Shown: positions 1 through 10,429 of the stretch, piece by piece | Layout of the letters: each line of letters opens with the position of its first letter | Numbering within the stretch: position 1 is the first letter of the stretch | Origin: Pseudo-nitzschia pungens | Lineage: Eukaryota > Bacillariophyta > Bacillariophyceae > Bacillariales > Bacillariaceae | Reading direction: 5' to 3' | NCBI GenBank assembly: GCA_037355855.1 | Contig: CM074768.1 | Location: 744,001 to 808,000 of the forward strand | DNA: 64,000 nucleotides | Notes under the pieces: generated by a model | What the model was told of the DNA's origin: nothing | What the model saw: the letters and a program-made list of their open reading frames with translations, nothing else | The model's database searches: none | Program-made: the position numbers and the translations under genes

Positions 1-125
1 AAGGAGGAGTGCAGGCGTGTGACAAAAGAGCAACTTCTCGCAAGACGAAAGAGGCAACAGGCGTAAAGTACAATTCGTTGAAATTAGAAAAAATCATAAT
101 GTACTAAGGGTATGATTAAAAAAAT

Positions 126-213
126 GAGTGACGAGTAGAGTAACGTAGAGTGGCGAGTGGAGTAATGTAGAGTGACGAGTGGAGTAATGTAGAGTGACAA
201 GTGGAGTAATGTA
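126..213. repeat. 22-bp tandem repeat, 4 copies
   Basis: Four adjacent 22-bp units of the form GAGTGACGAGTGGAGTAATG plus TA, differing at a few positions (TAGAG/TGGAG, AACG/AATG). The fourth is followed directly by the TACAGCGC array. Confidence 0.85.
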
Positions 214-230
214 GAGCGCTACGGCGGTAC

Positions 231-397
231 AGCGCAAAAGGGATACAGCGTTACAGCGCTACAGCGCTACAGCGTTACAGCGCTACAGCGTTACAGCGCT
301 AAAGCAGCCTTAAAGCGCTACAGCGCTACAGCGCTACAGCGCTACAGGGTTACAGCGCTACAGCGCTACAGCGCTACAGGGTTACAGGGATACAGGG
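231..397. repeat. TACAGCGC microsatellite-like array
   Basis: An array of the 8-bp unit TACAGCGC with TACAGCGT and TACAGGGT variants, interrupted near 301-313. It is related in composition to the agcgctgagct repeats in the right arm of the element near 25530-25570. Confidence 0.8.
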
Positions 398-435
398 AGG
401 GCGTGTACTACAATTGCTCACTTATCACTGCAGGG

Positions 436-520
436 ACTGGGGTATCCGGTTATAGTAGTTATTGTACACGAATGACCATACCCCGAAGGTAGCGTAATAG
501 GGTAGCATGGTATGATAGCA
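436..520. repeat. hairpin module shared with the 24.4-26.1 kb element
   Basis: The stem GGTATCCGGTTATAGTA is followed, after a short loop, by its imperfect complement in ACCATACCCC, and then by GGTAGC(A/G)TAATAGGGTAGC. The same module occurs at 25782-25860 on this strand and inverted at 24619-24705. A second shared segment (AAGTTCC-CGAAGAT-GCTGACGAGC) is at 731-770 and again near 25214-25255. The left end of the window is therefore probably a truncated copy of that element family. Confidence 0.65.
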
Positions 521-1784
521 TAGAAATTGACCATAACCACGAAATTTTGGTAGGTAAAAATTGACTTTTCGACGTTAAAAAAAGGGCGAGGGTTGGAATT
601 GAAAAAAAAAACGGGGTCCTAAATAGTTTTACCAAAGAAAAATTAGAGGTACAGGGTCAAAAAGGTCTAAAAATTACCATTTTACCTCGAAAAACAGTTA
701 ACAGACGAAACAGTTTATATCTACTACGATTAAGTTCCCCGAAGATCGCTGACGAGCGAATATCAACACATACTAGTACTAGTACTAATAAGAATAGTAC
801 TAGTAGTACTACTAGTAGTACTAGTCGTAGTACCACTAGTAGTAGTACTAATAGCAGAACGCAGCATCGTCAAGCGTCTGCACCACCATCCTCCTCCTCA
901 TCATCAGGATAACTTTGTTGCAGTAGCAGGCGCTGCGGACTCGTCGACAAAGGAGAAGAAGAAGAAGTGATGGGTGCTGGTGTTGGTGGGTCCTTGTTTC
1001 TTCCTGTGGGCTGATTCTTCTTGTTCTTCTTGTTCTTGCTCAATGTAAAGAAGTGAAGACGAAGAATGCACCTCCAGCAGCAGCACCGGCATCACCAGCA
1101 CCACCAAGAACGTGCTGCTGAGGATTACACCACCACGTCGAAAAATGAAAGAAAGACGACGACGAATGAATTACTACTACTACTAGTAGTACTACTAGTA
1201 CTAGTAAGAAGAACGAATCCCAATGAAAACAACAAGGTTGCCTCGCCGTTCAAAATTTTCTCTGGTCCTGCTGCCTTCGTGTTTCACTCAGCAGCAGGAG
1301 GAGGGGGGGATGCAACGCAACGCCAGGCAAGGCAAGGCGTTGGTGGTTTCATTCAGCATTTGTTGTGACAATAATGGTGCTCATTCCTCGAGCCTGCAGA
1401 AGCAATGAGAGGCACGGTCTGTTTCACAGCAGTACTAGCTACTATGCATGCATCGTCTAGTAGTAGTAGTGAAGGTGATTGCCCCGTTGGTCAAACACAT
1501 GACGCTGGTTGGTTGTTCAAATGAGTTTGTCGGTGAGTTAGCTATTAAAACTACTACTAGTAAGAAGTTAGTTGAAAAAGAAGTTCGTTCTTGCTTCAAT
1601 GCTATAATATTGCTTCGATTGTTCGACACCGCACCTACGAAATTCCTTCCGCATCCCATTCCGCGGTAGTAGCTAGCAAACATCGCGATTGGTGGCTGCT
1701 CGCAAGCACCGTGAGTTGCCGTGGAGGTGCATGGTGGTGATGAACGCGCGCCGATGGGGTGCCGCGGTGGGATGGCGAAAGGGG

Positions 1785-2820
1785 TTACGCAGACGCAACC
1801 TGCTTCAGGTCCGGGGGTTCTTCTTTGTCGTCGTCATCACTCTCCACCATGGGAGAGCCGACCTCTTCCTCCTTGGTTTCTTCTTTCTTGGTTTCTTCCT
1901 CCTTGGTCTCGACCACCCTCGCCTCTGCCACCGGCACCTCCTTGGTCGCTTCCGGAGTTGGTTCCGGTGCCGCTTCGGGTGCTCCGCTATCGCCGCCGCC
2001 GCCGCTGCCCAGCACCTTGTTCCATTTTCGTTCCCACTTGGCGTAGCGGCCGGTGCACACAAACGCAATGATGCACCCGGTCACCGCCAACCACAGGATC
2101 CCGGTCACAAACGCCACCGAGGCCCAGGCTTGTTGCATGCACCATCCATCGTCATTGTACGAATACCCGTAACCGTACAAATCGTCGTCGTATGGGATCG
2201 GAGTGTAGTCGTCGTGCTCCAAGACAAAGGGAATACACCAATCGGCACTCTTCCAGACGATGAGAAAATACCCACCAGCGAACACACACACGATTGCCGC
2301 GATCGCGGACACCACGGGCATCGCCAGAAACAGTGCTCGGCGTTGCCGGCAGCACCAGAGGGACTGCAAGATGACCATCGCAACAACGCTGATGATGAAG
2401 GTTACCCACCAGAACCAGGAGGCCAAAACGGCGACGATCGACATGATCTGAGAGGCAACGACGAATCCGTCGTTGTAGGGACTTTTTGTTTCGTGTGGTT
2501 TGGTTTGGTTTCGTTTCGTTTCGTTTGGTTCCGTTTGAATTTTGGTTTTTGTTTCGTTCGATTGTTGTTCAAAGGATGGCATAGACCGTGTCAGATTGTT
2601 TCGATTGCACTACAACGCAACGCAGCACGACACAACGCGACACAACGCGACACAGCACGACACAACACGACATAATGCAAGAGCACGGCAGAATGCATCC
2701 CGACACTCGGAGCAAAACTCACAGACAGATACAAGGCTCAGCACCCAGGAAACATCGCTCGATGTCATCGTCGTCGTCATCGTCGGTCTGTTCGATCTTC
2801 TTGCAACAGCATTGGGTCAT
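1785..2820 (-). CDS. Four-pass membrane protein with Cys-rich N-terminus and acidic tail
   Basis: Inferred two-exon gene: 2820-2723 and 2481-1785, 264 residues. Exon 1 starts at an ATG and encodes MTQCCCKKIEQ, a run of Asp, and a Cys-containing end. The donor is GTGAGT and the acceptor is aaaaag; phase 2 agrees on both sides. A GGTTTCGTTT-like low-complexity tract, which would otherwise be translated, falls in the intron. Exon 2 has a long hydrophobic stretch (about 40-77, one or two passes), another at about 84-108, a Tyr/Asp-rich loop bounded by DWC and GWC, and a last pass at about 149-175. An acidic Glu/Lys/Pro tail follows. Topology and the Cys-rich start match the protein at 54397-55672. 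Function is unknown. If splicing is wrong, translation could begin at an ATG at 2444. Confidence 0.8.
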
Positions 2821-3130
2821 GATTTTCGGTGTGGTTGGGTATTGAACGTGCTAGTCGATGATGGTGGATCACTTGTTGACGAAAAACGGAAGGGAACAAG
2901 ATGAAGATGAAGATGGAGTTCAATGTTCAGTCCAAGTTCAAAATAAATAAGGTGTACCGTCCAATTCGTAATTCAACTTTGACACGACATGTCGTAGAAT
3001 CGTACGGTATTGAATAACTGGTACCGGTATGCAATTGTTTTTCCCTAATTTTTTAAAAAAGATTTCCGTAAGTGTTTCACCTCTGGATACCGGCGTAAAT
3101 TCGTCACACGACTATTCCTGTAAGGTAGCC
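2821..3130. other. upstream flank of the four-pass gene
   Basis: Intergenic DNA upstream of the minus-strand gene, between it and the tandem array. Nothing recognisable apart from A/T tracts near 3040-3062. Confidence 0.5.
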
Positions 3131-3230
3131 TAGCATCCTGTCTAGCATCCTGTCTAGCATCCTGTCTAGCATCCTGTCTAGCATCCTGTCTAGCATCCTG
3201 TCTAGCATCCTGTCTAGCATCCTGTCTAGC
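3131..3230. repeat. 12-bp tandem repeat TAGCATCCTGTC
   Basis: Eight perfect head-to-tail copies of TAGCATCCTGTC followed by a degenerate ninth. The same 12-mer recurs once or twice in each unit of the adjoining long repeat, so this short array seems to have expanded from part of it. Confidence 0.92.
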
Positions 3231-3232
3231 AT

Positions 3233-4615
3233 CGCCTTTTTGGTTCTACAGTTCCGTTCTTATCTTAGCATCCTGTATATCTTCTGAAATGATAGGGCTG
3301 CTAAGAGTTGGGGTATGTAGATCTGGTACAAATCCTACTGGAAGGGCCTAGCATCCTGTCTAGCATCCTGTTTAATATCACCTTTTTGGTTCTTCAGTTC
3401 CGTTCTTATCTTAGCATCCTGTATATCTTCTAATATGATAGGGCTGCTAAGAGTTGGGGTATGTAGATCTGGTACAAATCCTACTGGAAGGGCCTAGCAT
3501 CCTGTCTAGCATCCTGTTTAATATTTCGGTTCTACAGTTCCGTTCTTATCTTAGCATCCTGTATATCTTCTGAAATGATAGGGCTGCTAAGAGTTGGGGT
3601 ATGTAGATCTGGTACAAATCCTACTGGAAGGGCCTAGCATCCTGTCTAGCATCCTGTTTAATATCACCTTTTTGGTTCTTCAGTTCCGTTCTTATCTTAG
3701 CATCCTGTATATCTTCTAATATGATAGGGCTGCTAAGAGTTGGGGTATGTAGATCTGGTACAAATCCTACTGGAAGGGCCTAGCATCCTGTTTAATATTT
3801 CGGTTCTACAGTTCCATTCTTATCTTAGCATCCTGTATATCTTCTAATATCATGATAGGGCTGCTAAGAGTTGGGGTATGTAGATCTGGTACAAATCCTA
3901 CTACAAGGGCCTAGCATACTGTCTAGCATCCTGTTTAATATCACCTTTTTGGTTCTTCAGTTCCGTTCTTATCTTAGCATCCTGTATATCTTCTAATATG
4001 ATAGGGCTGCTAAGAGTTGGGGTATGTAGATCTGGTACAAATCCTACTGGAAGGGCCTAGCATCCTGTTTAATATTTCGGTTCTACAGTTCCATTCTTAT
4101 CTTAGCATCCTGTATATCTTTAATATCATGATAGGGCTGCTAAGAGTTGGGGTATGTAGATCTGGTACAAATCCTACTACAAGGGCCTAGCATACTGTCT
4201 AGCATCCTGTTTAATATCACCTTTTTGGTTCTTCAGTTCCGTTCTTATCTTAGCATCCTGTATATCTTCTAATATGATAGGGCTGCTAAGAGTTGGGGTA
4301 TGTAGATCTGGTACAAATCCTACTGGAAGGGCCTAGCATCCTGTCTAGCATCCTGTTTAATATTTCGGTTCTACAGTTCCATTCTTATCTTAGCATCCTG
4401 TATATCTTCTAATATCATGATAGGGCTGCTAAGAGTTGGGGTATGTAGATCTGGTACAAATCCTACTACAAGGGCCTAGCATACTGTCTAGCATCCTGTT
4501 TAATATCACCTTTTTGGTTCTTCAGTTCCGTTCTTATCTTAGCATCCTGTATATCTTCTAATATGATAGGGCTGCTAAGAGTTGGGGTATGTAGATCTGG
4601 TACAAATCCTACTAC
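3233..4615. repeat. higher-order tandem repeat, 10 copies (about 125-150 bp)
   Basis: Ten copies of a core containing GGGCTGCTAAGAGTTGGGG, TATGTAGATCTGGTACAAAT and CCTACT, separated by variable spacers carrying one or two TAGCATCCTGT units and either TTTTTGGTTCTTCAG or TTTCGGTTCTACAG. The spacer types largely alternate, giving a dimeric higher-order period of about 270-295 bp. No reading frame is conserved. The segment CTGGTACAAATCCTAC also occurs near 25949 inside the foldback-like element. Confidence 0.9.
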
Positions 4616-5157
4616 TTTCAATTATTTCATAGGGTAAAATAAATCCCTAAAAAACAAGGGGATTTAAACGTGACCAATTTTATCCAATGAGATTAGGTTA
4701 AACAAATCCCTAAAAAAGAAGCAAAATTAAAAACTCATCCAGGCAAGAGGCCGTGATCGCGGAATACAACTCCACTACCCCCCGAGGTCATTACTAGTAT
4801 TAGTGGCAGTAGTAGTAGATTCATCTAGATGGACATGTCTGGAATCAAATAGGGATGGATTTTGGTTTGGTTACTAGCAGTGGCAGTAGTATTAGATTCA
4901 TCCACGGATGAGCCTAGAATCAATAAATACGAAAGGATTTTCTTTGGCCGTCATGTACTACAAAGTAGTAGCTACTAGTATGGTATTAGATAGGATGAGA
5001 GCAGTAATTGAGTTTTGATACCATACGTTATACGTACAGTAAGTAAACCTTATTAATCAGCCTGCAATTTTTACTACTATGTTCAAAATCATACAATTTT
5101 TCATTAGAGGATTACTACGAGGTAGGATTAGCAGTACTTTAATCAGCTAGTACATTA
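4616..5157. other. non-coding AT-rich spacer
   Basis: No gene seen. It contains two similar segments around tagcagtggcagtagtaTTAGATTCATC (near 4795-4830 and 4875-4905), probably an old duplication. Confidence 0.5.
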
Positions 5158-5411
5158 TTGGGTTTCAGTCCCTCACCATACCGGTCTCAAAAATTATTGG
5201 GTTTCAGTCCCTCACCACACCGGTCTCAAAACTATTTGGTTTCAGTCCCTAACCACACCGGTCTCAAAAATTATTCAGTCCCTCACCACACCGGTCTCAA
5301 AATTATTGGGTTGCAGTCCCTCACCACCTGGCCTCTGGTCTCGGTCCCTCACCACACCGGTCTCAAAATTATTGGGTTTCAGTCCCTAACCATACCGGTC
5401 TCAAAATTATT
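5158..5411. repeat. minisatellite of about 38 bp, about 7 copies
   Basis: Copies of TTATTGGGTTTCAGTCCCTC followed by ACCACACCGGTCTCAAAA, with occasional shortened units (5275-5345). The translated frame is only the repeat and is unlikely to be a protein. Confidence 0.85.
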
Positions 5412-5825
5412 GGGTTTCAGTCCCTAAGTGTTTGAAAAACGAACAGTTTCGGAACGGAGAGGAAAATTTTTTTTTGACCGCTCCTGGTCTCGCGTGACCT
5501 GCCGTATTGGTCTCGTCAAATCTTAACCTGCTCGCACGTCGAAATTATTGGGTTTCAGTCCCTAAGTGTTTGAAAAACGAACAGTTTCGGAACGGAGAGG
5601 AAAATTTTTTTTTGACCGCTCCTGGTCTCGCGAGACCTGCCGTATTGGTCTCGTCAAATCTTAACCTGCTCGCGCGTCGAAATTATTGGGTTTCAGTCCC
5701 TAAGTGTTTGAAAAACGAACAGTTTCGGAACGGAGAGGAAAATTTTTTTTTGACCGCTCCTGGTCTCGCGAGACCTGCCGTATTGGTCTCGTCAAATCTT
5801 AACCTGCTCGCGCGTCAAGACCATC
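5412..5825. repeat. 138-bp tandem repeat, 3 copies
   Basis: Three nearly identical 138-bp units start at 5412, 5550 and 5688. Each begins with the GGGTTTCAGTCCCT module of the preceding minisatellite and adds a new 3' part with GGAACGGAGAGG, a T9 tract and GGTCTCGCGAGACC, a 14-bp palindrome in copies 2 and 3 (one mismatch, GCGTGACC, in copy 1). The period is a multiple of three, which leaves an uninterrupted but probably meaningless frame. Confidence 0.9.
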
Positions 5826-6071
5826 ATGTGTCAAGCAGTAAGACCTTAATCCAAAAGAGTGTAACGTAAATTTTCTTGGTTAAGTGTTCAAGCAGTTTCA
5901 TTCTCATAGATTCATTCCAACGTCGCAGGAAGAACGATTCCAGGGTTGCCTCCAACCACATATGGGACGTCAAACGCTTCTCCCTATGCTCAAAATCAAA
6001 ACAGAAACAGCAACAGAAACAGAAACAGAAACAATTCATCCCGTTTGCCTGGATCCAACGCTGCCTCAAGA

Positions 6072-8533
6072 ATGTGTCCCGGTGCCCTTTCGGTGACGAG
6101 ATCCCCCCCGATTGACGGATCGGTCGTGTACCGGTACAATGTCACTATTCCCAATCCCGGGCATCTGAATAAGGGAGAAATCGTGCAGCTCAACCTGTCG
6201 CTGGGACCCAATACTTCCCAGAAGAAAATGACTTGCGAAGGATGGGACGAAGCCGCCGGAAACGATCGCTTTCTGCAAACCGCATCGCCCGGTGGATCCT
6301 TACAAATGGCACCGGAGGTGGTCCGGGTGAACAAGGCGGCCCTGGACGGCAGGGTAACCGCCAGAACGTACCTGGTCACGATCCCCGATGGCGTGGGACC
6401 GGGAGACAAATTCGAGGCGACGGTGGACGGCCAGAGCTTCGAGGTGACCTGTCCCCACACCATTGGGCCGGGTCGGAGGGTCCGGATCGAGCCGAAAGCC
6501 GTCTTCGAGGTGGTGGTGCCCAGCGGTGTCCGGCCCAACCAGCAGTTCACCGTCATGGCCGACAACCAGAGGTTTCAGGTGACCTGCCCGCCCAATAAAT
6601 ATCCGGGAGAGAAGATCCGGTTCCAGCTCCTGCCCACCGCGGAGAAGAACAAGCCCAGCGTGCGGTTGGCCTACGACCAGAAAAACGGATCGGGTTGGGA
6701 ACGAACCGTTGGCGTGTCGGACATGAAATTTGCGTGGGTGCGGGAAAAGAACGACAGAGACGAAGAGGATAAAAAAAAGACCAGCAAGAAACAGAAGTCA
6801 AACGGATCAGAGGCGGTCAAGGTCCTTGCCAACATAGAGAGCTCTGACTCTGGAAGAGCGGTCAACGTCGCCAATCTCCAGAACGAGGCAGGCAAACGCA
6901 AACGGTCAGAGGATGAGGGAGAACCCGGCACTGTAGCCGGTGGTCTGATCCCTGGGCGGTCGAAGCTTATGGTCGAAATTGAGGGGAAGTTCTATGATTT
7001 CGAGACCCCTGAGTGGTTCGAGCTGGTGAAGGAGCGAATCTCAGGTCCCGATTTCAAATCTTGGTTCGGGGAAGTCAACAAGAAAATGTCCGAACTAATC
7101 GATATCGAAGCCACAAGTCGTAAGTACCTCTGTCGTTTGAAATGTTCAAATCCGTGTTTTGTATGCGAATGGATTTCTTGCAATACTCACAGGGTATGGA
7201 AACTCACTCTTTTTCTTGTCTTCTTTTCTTGCCTTGTTAAGAAAATGCGCCCTACCAGGATGTTCTCGGCGGAAAAGGTAATCAATTTCTCAATACAAGA
7301 GGCAACATGCGTTTTAGAACACTCGTGAGGAATGGGTTCGTACTCTACTCGAATGTTAAAGATAGTCTCAAAAGACAGGTTGCTATTCATATCATGCACA
7401 TTGTGCATTCCTATGGCTCGCGCTTCAAGAACGGGAGCAAGTTTCTCAGCCAGGAGAAAATTATTCTAAAGGTGCAATCGCGTTTTCGTTCCGAAAATAA
7501 AAAGAAAAAAGTAAACTCAAGCGGTGACCGAGATAATGAGGACGATAACGTCTGCACCAATGGCGACAACACCTACCCAGTCGCGAAGTGCCTTCTCCCG
7601 GAATCAAGTAGAGCACAAGAAGCCCTTGGTTTCGATGCTCATCTCCAGGATGGTCTGAATGTAGAATCGGATCACAATTACCAACAACAATGTGAGGGTC
7701 ATAACGTCTGCACCAATGGCGACAACACCTACCCACTCGCGAAGTGCCTTCTCCCGGAATCAAGTAGAGCACAAGAAGCCCTTGGTTTCCATGCTCATCT
7801 CCAGGATGGTCTGAATGTAGAATCGGATCACAATTACCAACAACAATGTGAGGGTCATAACGTCTGCTCCAACGTCGACAACACCTACCCAGTCGCGAAG
7901 TGCCTTCTCCCGGAATCAAGTAGAGCACAAGAAGCCCTTGGTTTCGATGCTCATCTCCAGGATGGTCTGAATGTAGAATCGGATCACAATTACCAACAAC
8001 AATGTGAGGGTCATAACGTCTGCTCCAACGTCGACAACACCTACCCACTCGCGAAGTGCCGCCTCCTGGAATCAAGTAGAGCACAAGAAGCCCATGGTTT
8101 CGATGCTCATCTCCAGGATGGTCTGAATGTAGAATCGGATCACAATTACCAACAACAATGTGAGGGTCATAACGTCTGCTCCAACGTCGACAACACCTAC
8201 CCACTCGCGAAGTGCCGCCTCCTGGAATCAAGTAGAGCACAAGAAGCCCATGGTTTCGATGCTCATCTCCAGGATGGTCTGAATGTAGAATCGGATCACA
8301 ATTACCAACAACAACGCGAGGATCATTTGTATCGAAGCCAACCAACGGAAAGCTTTGCCGCCACTGCTCATCTCCAGGATGGTCTGAATCAACCACAATT
8401 GTCCCCTCATGAACTGTCTGATTCTGGACAGGTATTTTATCAGCATCACCAACAACAACCTGATCTTCACGAACTACAACGTGAGGATGATTCAGATTAC
8501 ACGGAATTACTGAAAGACTTGGGGGAGTTTTAA
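6072..8533 (+). CDS. DUF6824 protein with five 52-residue C-terminal repeats
   Basis: Two exons, 6072-7119 and 7242-8533, 779 residues from this ATG. The intron has donor GTAAGT, a pyrimidine-rich 3' end and acceptor TTAAG. Joining restores QNAPYQDVLGGKGN followed by TRGNMRFR, the characteristic start of the diatom DUF6824 domain (residues about 350-435). Upstream, residues about 95-180 hold two beta-rich units with the pattern IP-GV-PG--F----QxFxVTCP---PG. Residues 451-710 are five 52-residue repeats (156 bp each) nearly identical in DNA, and a diverged sixth follows. The frame stays open upstream of 6072 to 5910 and encodes an Asn/Gln/Arg-rich segment. A small upstream exon (for example from the ATG at 5826, donor GTAAGA) may add a different start. 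Molecular function is unknown; nuclear or regulatory roles are only guesses. Confidence 0.82.
7547..8326 (+). repeat. coding 156-bp tandem repeat, 5 copies
   Basis: Units start at 7547, 7703, 7859, 8015 and 8171, with very few substitutions between copies (CTCCCGG/CTCCTGG, CACC/CTCC, TGGCG/CGTCG). Neighbouring pairs share variants: units 1-2, units 3-5 and units 4-5. This points to stepwise duplication or gene conversion. The encoded unit begins NVCTNGDNTYP and includes AHLQDGLNVESDHNYQQQ. Confidence 0.95.
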
Positions 8534-8737
8534 TTCAAAACCCTTGACCCCAATTTTTCTTGTATCTGAATCAACCACAATGGTCGCCTAATGTACTGTC
8601 TCATTCTGGACTGGGAGTTGTTCCGGATTACGAATAACGAGATGATCGTAAACTTCGTGATGGTCAAAGCGATTAGAGGGAACGACTAGAAAGCTGTGCG
8701 CCCCAAGGTGGTTTCTCGCAGGGGCCAAAGTATAATC
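8534..8737. other. 3' flank of the DUF6824 gene
   Basis: No gene. The first 100 bp still resemble the coding repeat's last unit (CTGAATCAACCACAATGGTC near 8565), suggesting further decayed repeat material after the stop codon. Confidence 0.45.
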
Positions 8738-9099
8738 ATAATAATACTACGAGTCCGACAACAATTGAGAATTTTCGAATTCCCGCCGAAATTACCACCA
8801 ATGAACCACTAGTGAACCACCAAGCGACAGGGTAGGAACACATACCAAAAATAAAAATTATTCTCTAGTAGAGAAATTGTTATAACCTCTTATACAATGG
8901 TATTTTGTTAGTGGAAACCCCTTGTTTGAGCGCCTTTCCAATCTCTTTAAAAATCACTTTTATCAGAATAACGAGAACACAAGACAAGAACACCTTGACC
9001 ATGGTGGATCCGGCAGATATCAGAGCCAAAGGGCGTCGCAAACTGCAACCTAGTAGGGAGTAAGCAGCAAACAGCGAGCGATGCTAACAGCGAGTGGTT

Positions 9100-9470
9100 T
9101 TGCAACAACGCGTCGAGATACAGGGGGGGGACAGCAAGCAGCAACGAGCAACGCGTCGATAATACGGGGGGGACAACAAGCAGCGAGCAACGCGTCGATA
9201 ATACAGGGGGGGGACAGCAAGCAGCAACGCGTCGATAATACAGGGGGGGGCAGCAAGCAGCAGCAACGCGTCGATAATACAGGGGGGGGACAGCCAGCAG
9301 CAAGCAGCAGCAACGCGTCGATAATACAGGGGGGGACAGCAAGCAGCGAGCAACGCGTCGATAATACAGGGGGGGACAGCAAGCAGCGAGCAACGCGTCG
9401 ATAATACAGGGGACAGCAAGCAGCGAGCAACGCGTCGATAATACAGGGGACAGCAAGCAGCAATGTGTCG
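9100..9470. repeat. left-arm minisatellite
   Basis: About nine units of roughly 35-45 bp: ACAGCAAGCAGC-(GAGC)AACGCGTCGATAATACAG plus a G tract of 3-8. Length variation is mostly in the G tract and in the number of AGCAGC steps. Confidence 0.9.
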
Positions 9471-10429
9471 ATACAGTGAAGAAGATGGTACTTACGAGGG
9501 AGTCGCTATACTCGACAATCCGGATGCTGATCCACCAGCATGGGGACCACTTGGTCCCCGGATCCACGAGCGCCACCATGGTCAATTTCGATTCCCACCA
9601 CTGTCGATTGTCGCGTCTCCACCAGTTGATTGTAGGGTCTCCAGCGTGCGTGTCCAGTGTCCCTACCACCATTGTCGATTGTCGCGTCTCTAGTACCATT
9701 GTCAATTGTCAATTGTTGATTTTGGTTGTATTTCTTAGTGGTAGTTTAGTGGATTTGCTTTTGCAAGTTGCAAAAATAGAAATAATGAATTAGTGTTTGC
9801 TCTAGTTTCTTTGAAATAGGTTTTCGATTGTACCCCAAACATAAGTCTTAGTGGGAATGAGGTCGGCGGACGCGTCTAAGTATAGGATAACTCCTGGGAC
9901 TGAGGTCGACCAACGTGTCCAAGTATGGAGAAGTGGTGGGAATGAGGTCGACCGACGCATCCATGTATAGGAGAACTGCTGGGACTGAGAGGTGTTGGAC
10001 CCCTCTTTAGCTATTGTAGATCTACAAGTCTGGATTTCGAACATTGGGTACATGAAATTCCGGAATGCAAAACACGAGTGGATCAATAATTGATCAATTT
10101 GCTGCTAGATGGCCTATGTTCGATATCCACCAATGGAGATGAATATAATCGAATCCCACAAGTGTTCGATACTTAGATGTGGGAGTGACGTGGGAGTGAC
10201 CGACTGCCGGTGCTATTGGGGTACAATCGAAAACCTATTTCAAAGCAACTGGAGCAACCCTAATTCATTATTCCTATTTTCGCAACTTGCAAAAGCAAAT
10301 CTAAACTACCACTAAGAAATACAACCAAAATCAACAATCGACAATGGTGGAGACTCGACAATCGACAATGGTGGAGACGCGACAATCGACAATGGTGGTG
10401 GGGACACCAGAGACGCACCGTTGCTGTCC

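Larger units (their letters stand above)
1..1784. other. repeat-rich non-coding region
   Basis: I see no convincing gene here. Open frames are short, low in complexity and lack family motifs. From 126 to 397 there are tandem repeats. At 436-520 and 731-770 lie modules that recur in the foldback-like element at 24370-26060. From about 770 to 1660 there are many short palindromic tracts built on ACTAGT and AGTACT. The region is probably the remains of mobile elements. Confidence 0.6.

Noticed and set aside
3131..4615. CRISPR-like array
   Set aside because: Repeats are head-to-tail satellites with near-identical spacers, there are no cas genes, and the DNA is eukaryotic.
5158..5427. 89-residue repeat protein
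   Set aside because: It is only the translated minisatellite and ends within it.
8947..9705. Cys/Leu-rich frames in both arms of the inverted repeat
   Set aside because: They are translations of the minisatellite in all frames, not proteins.
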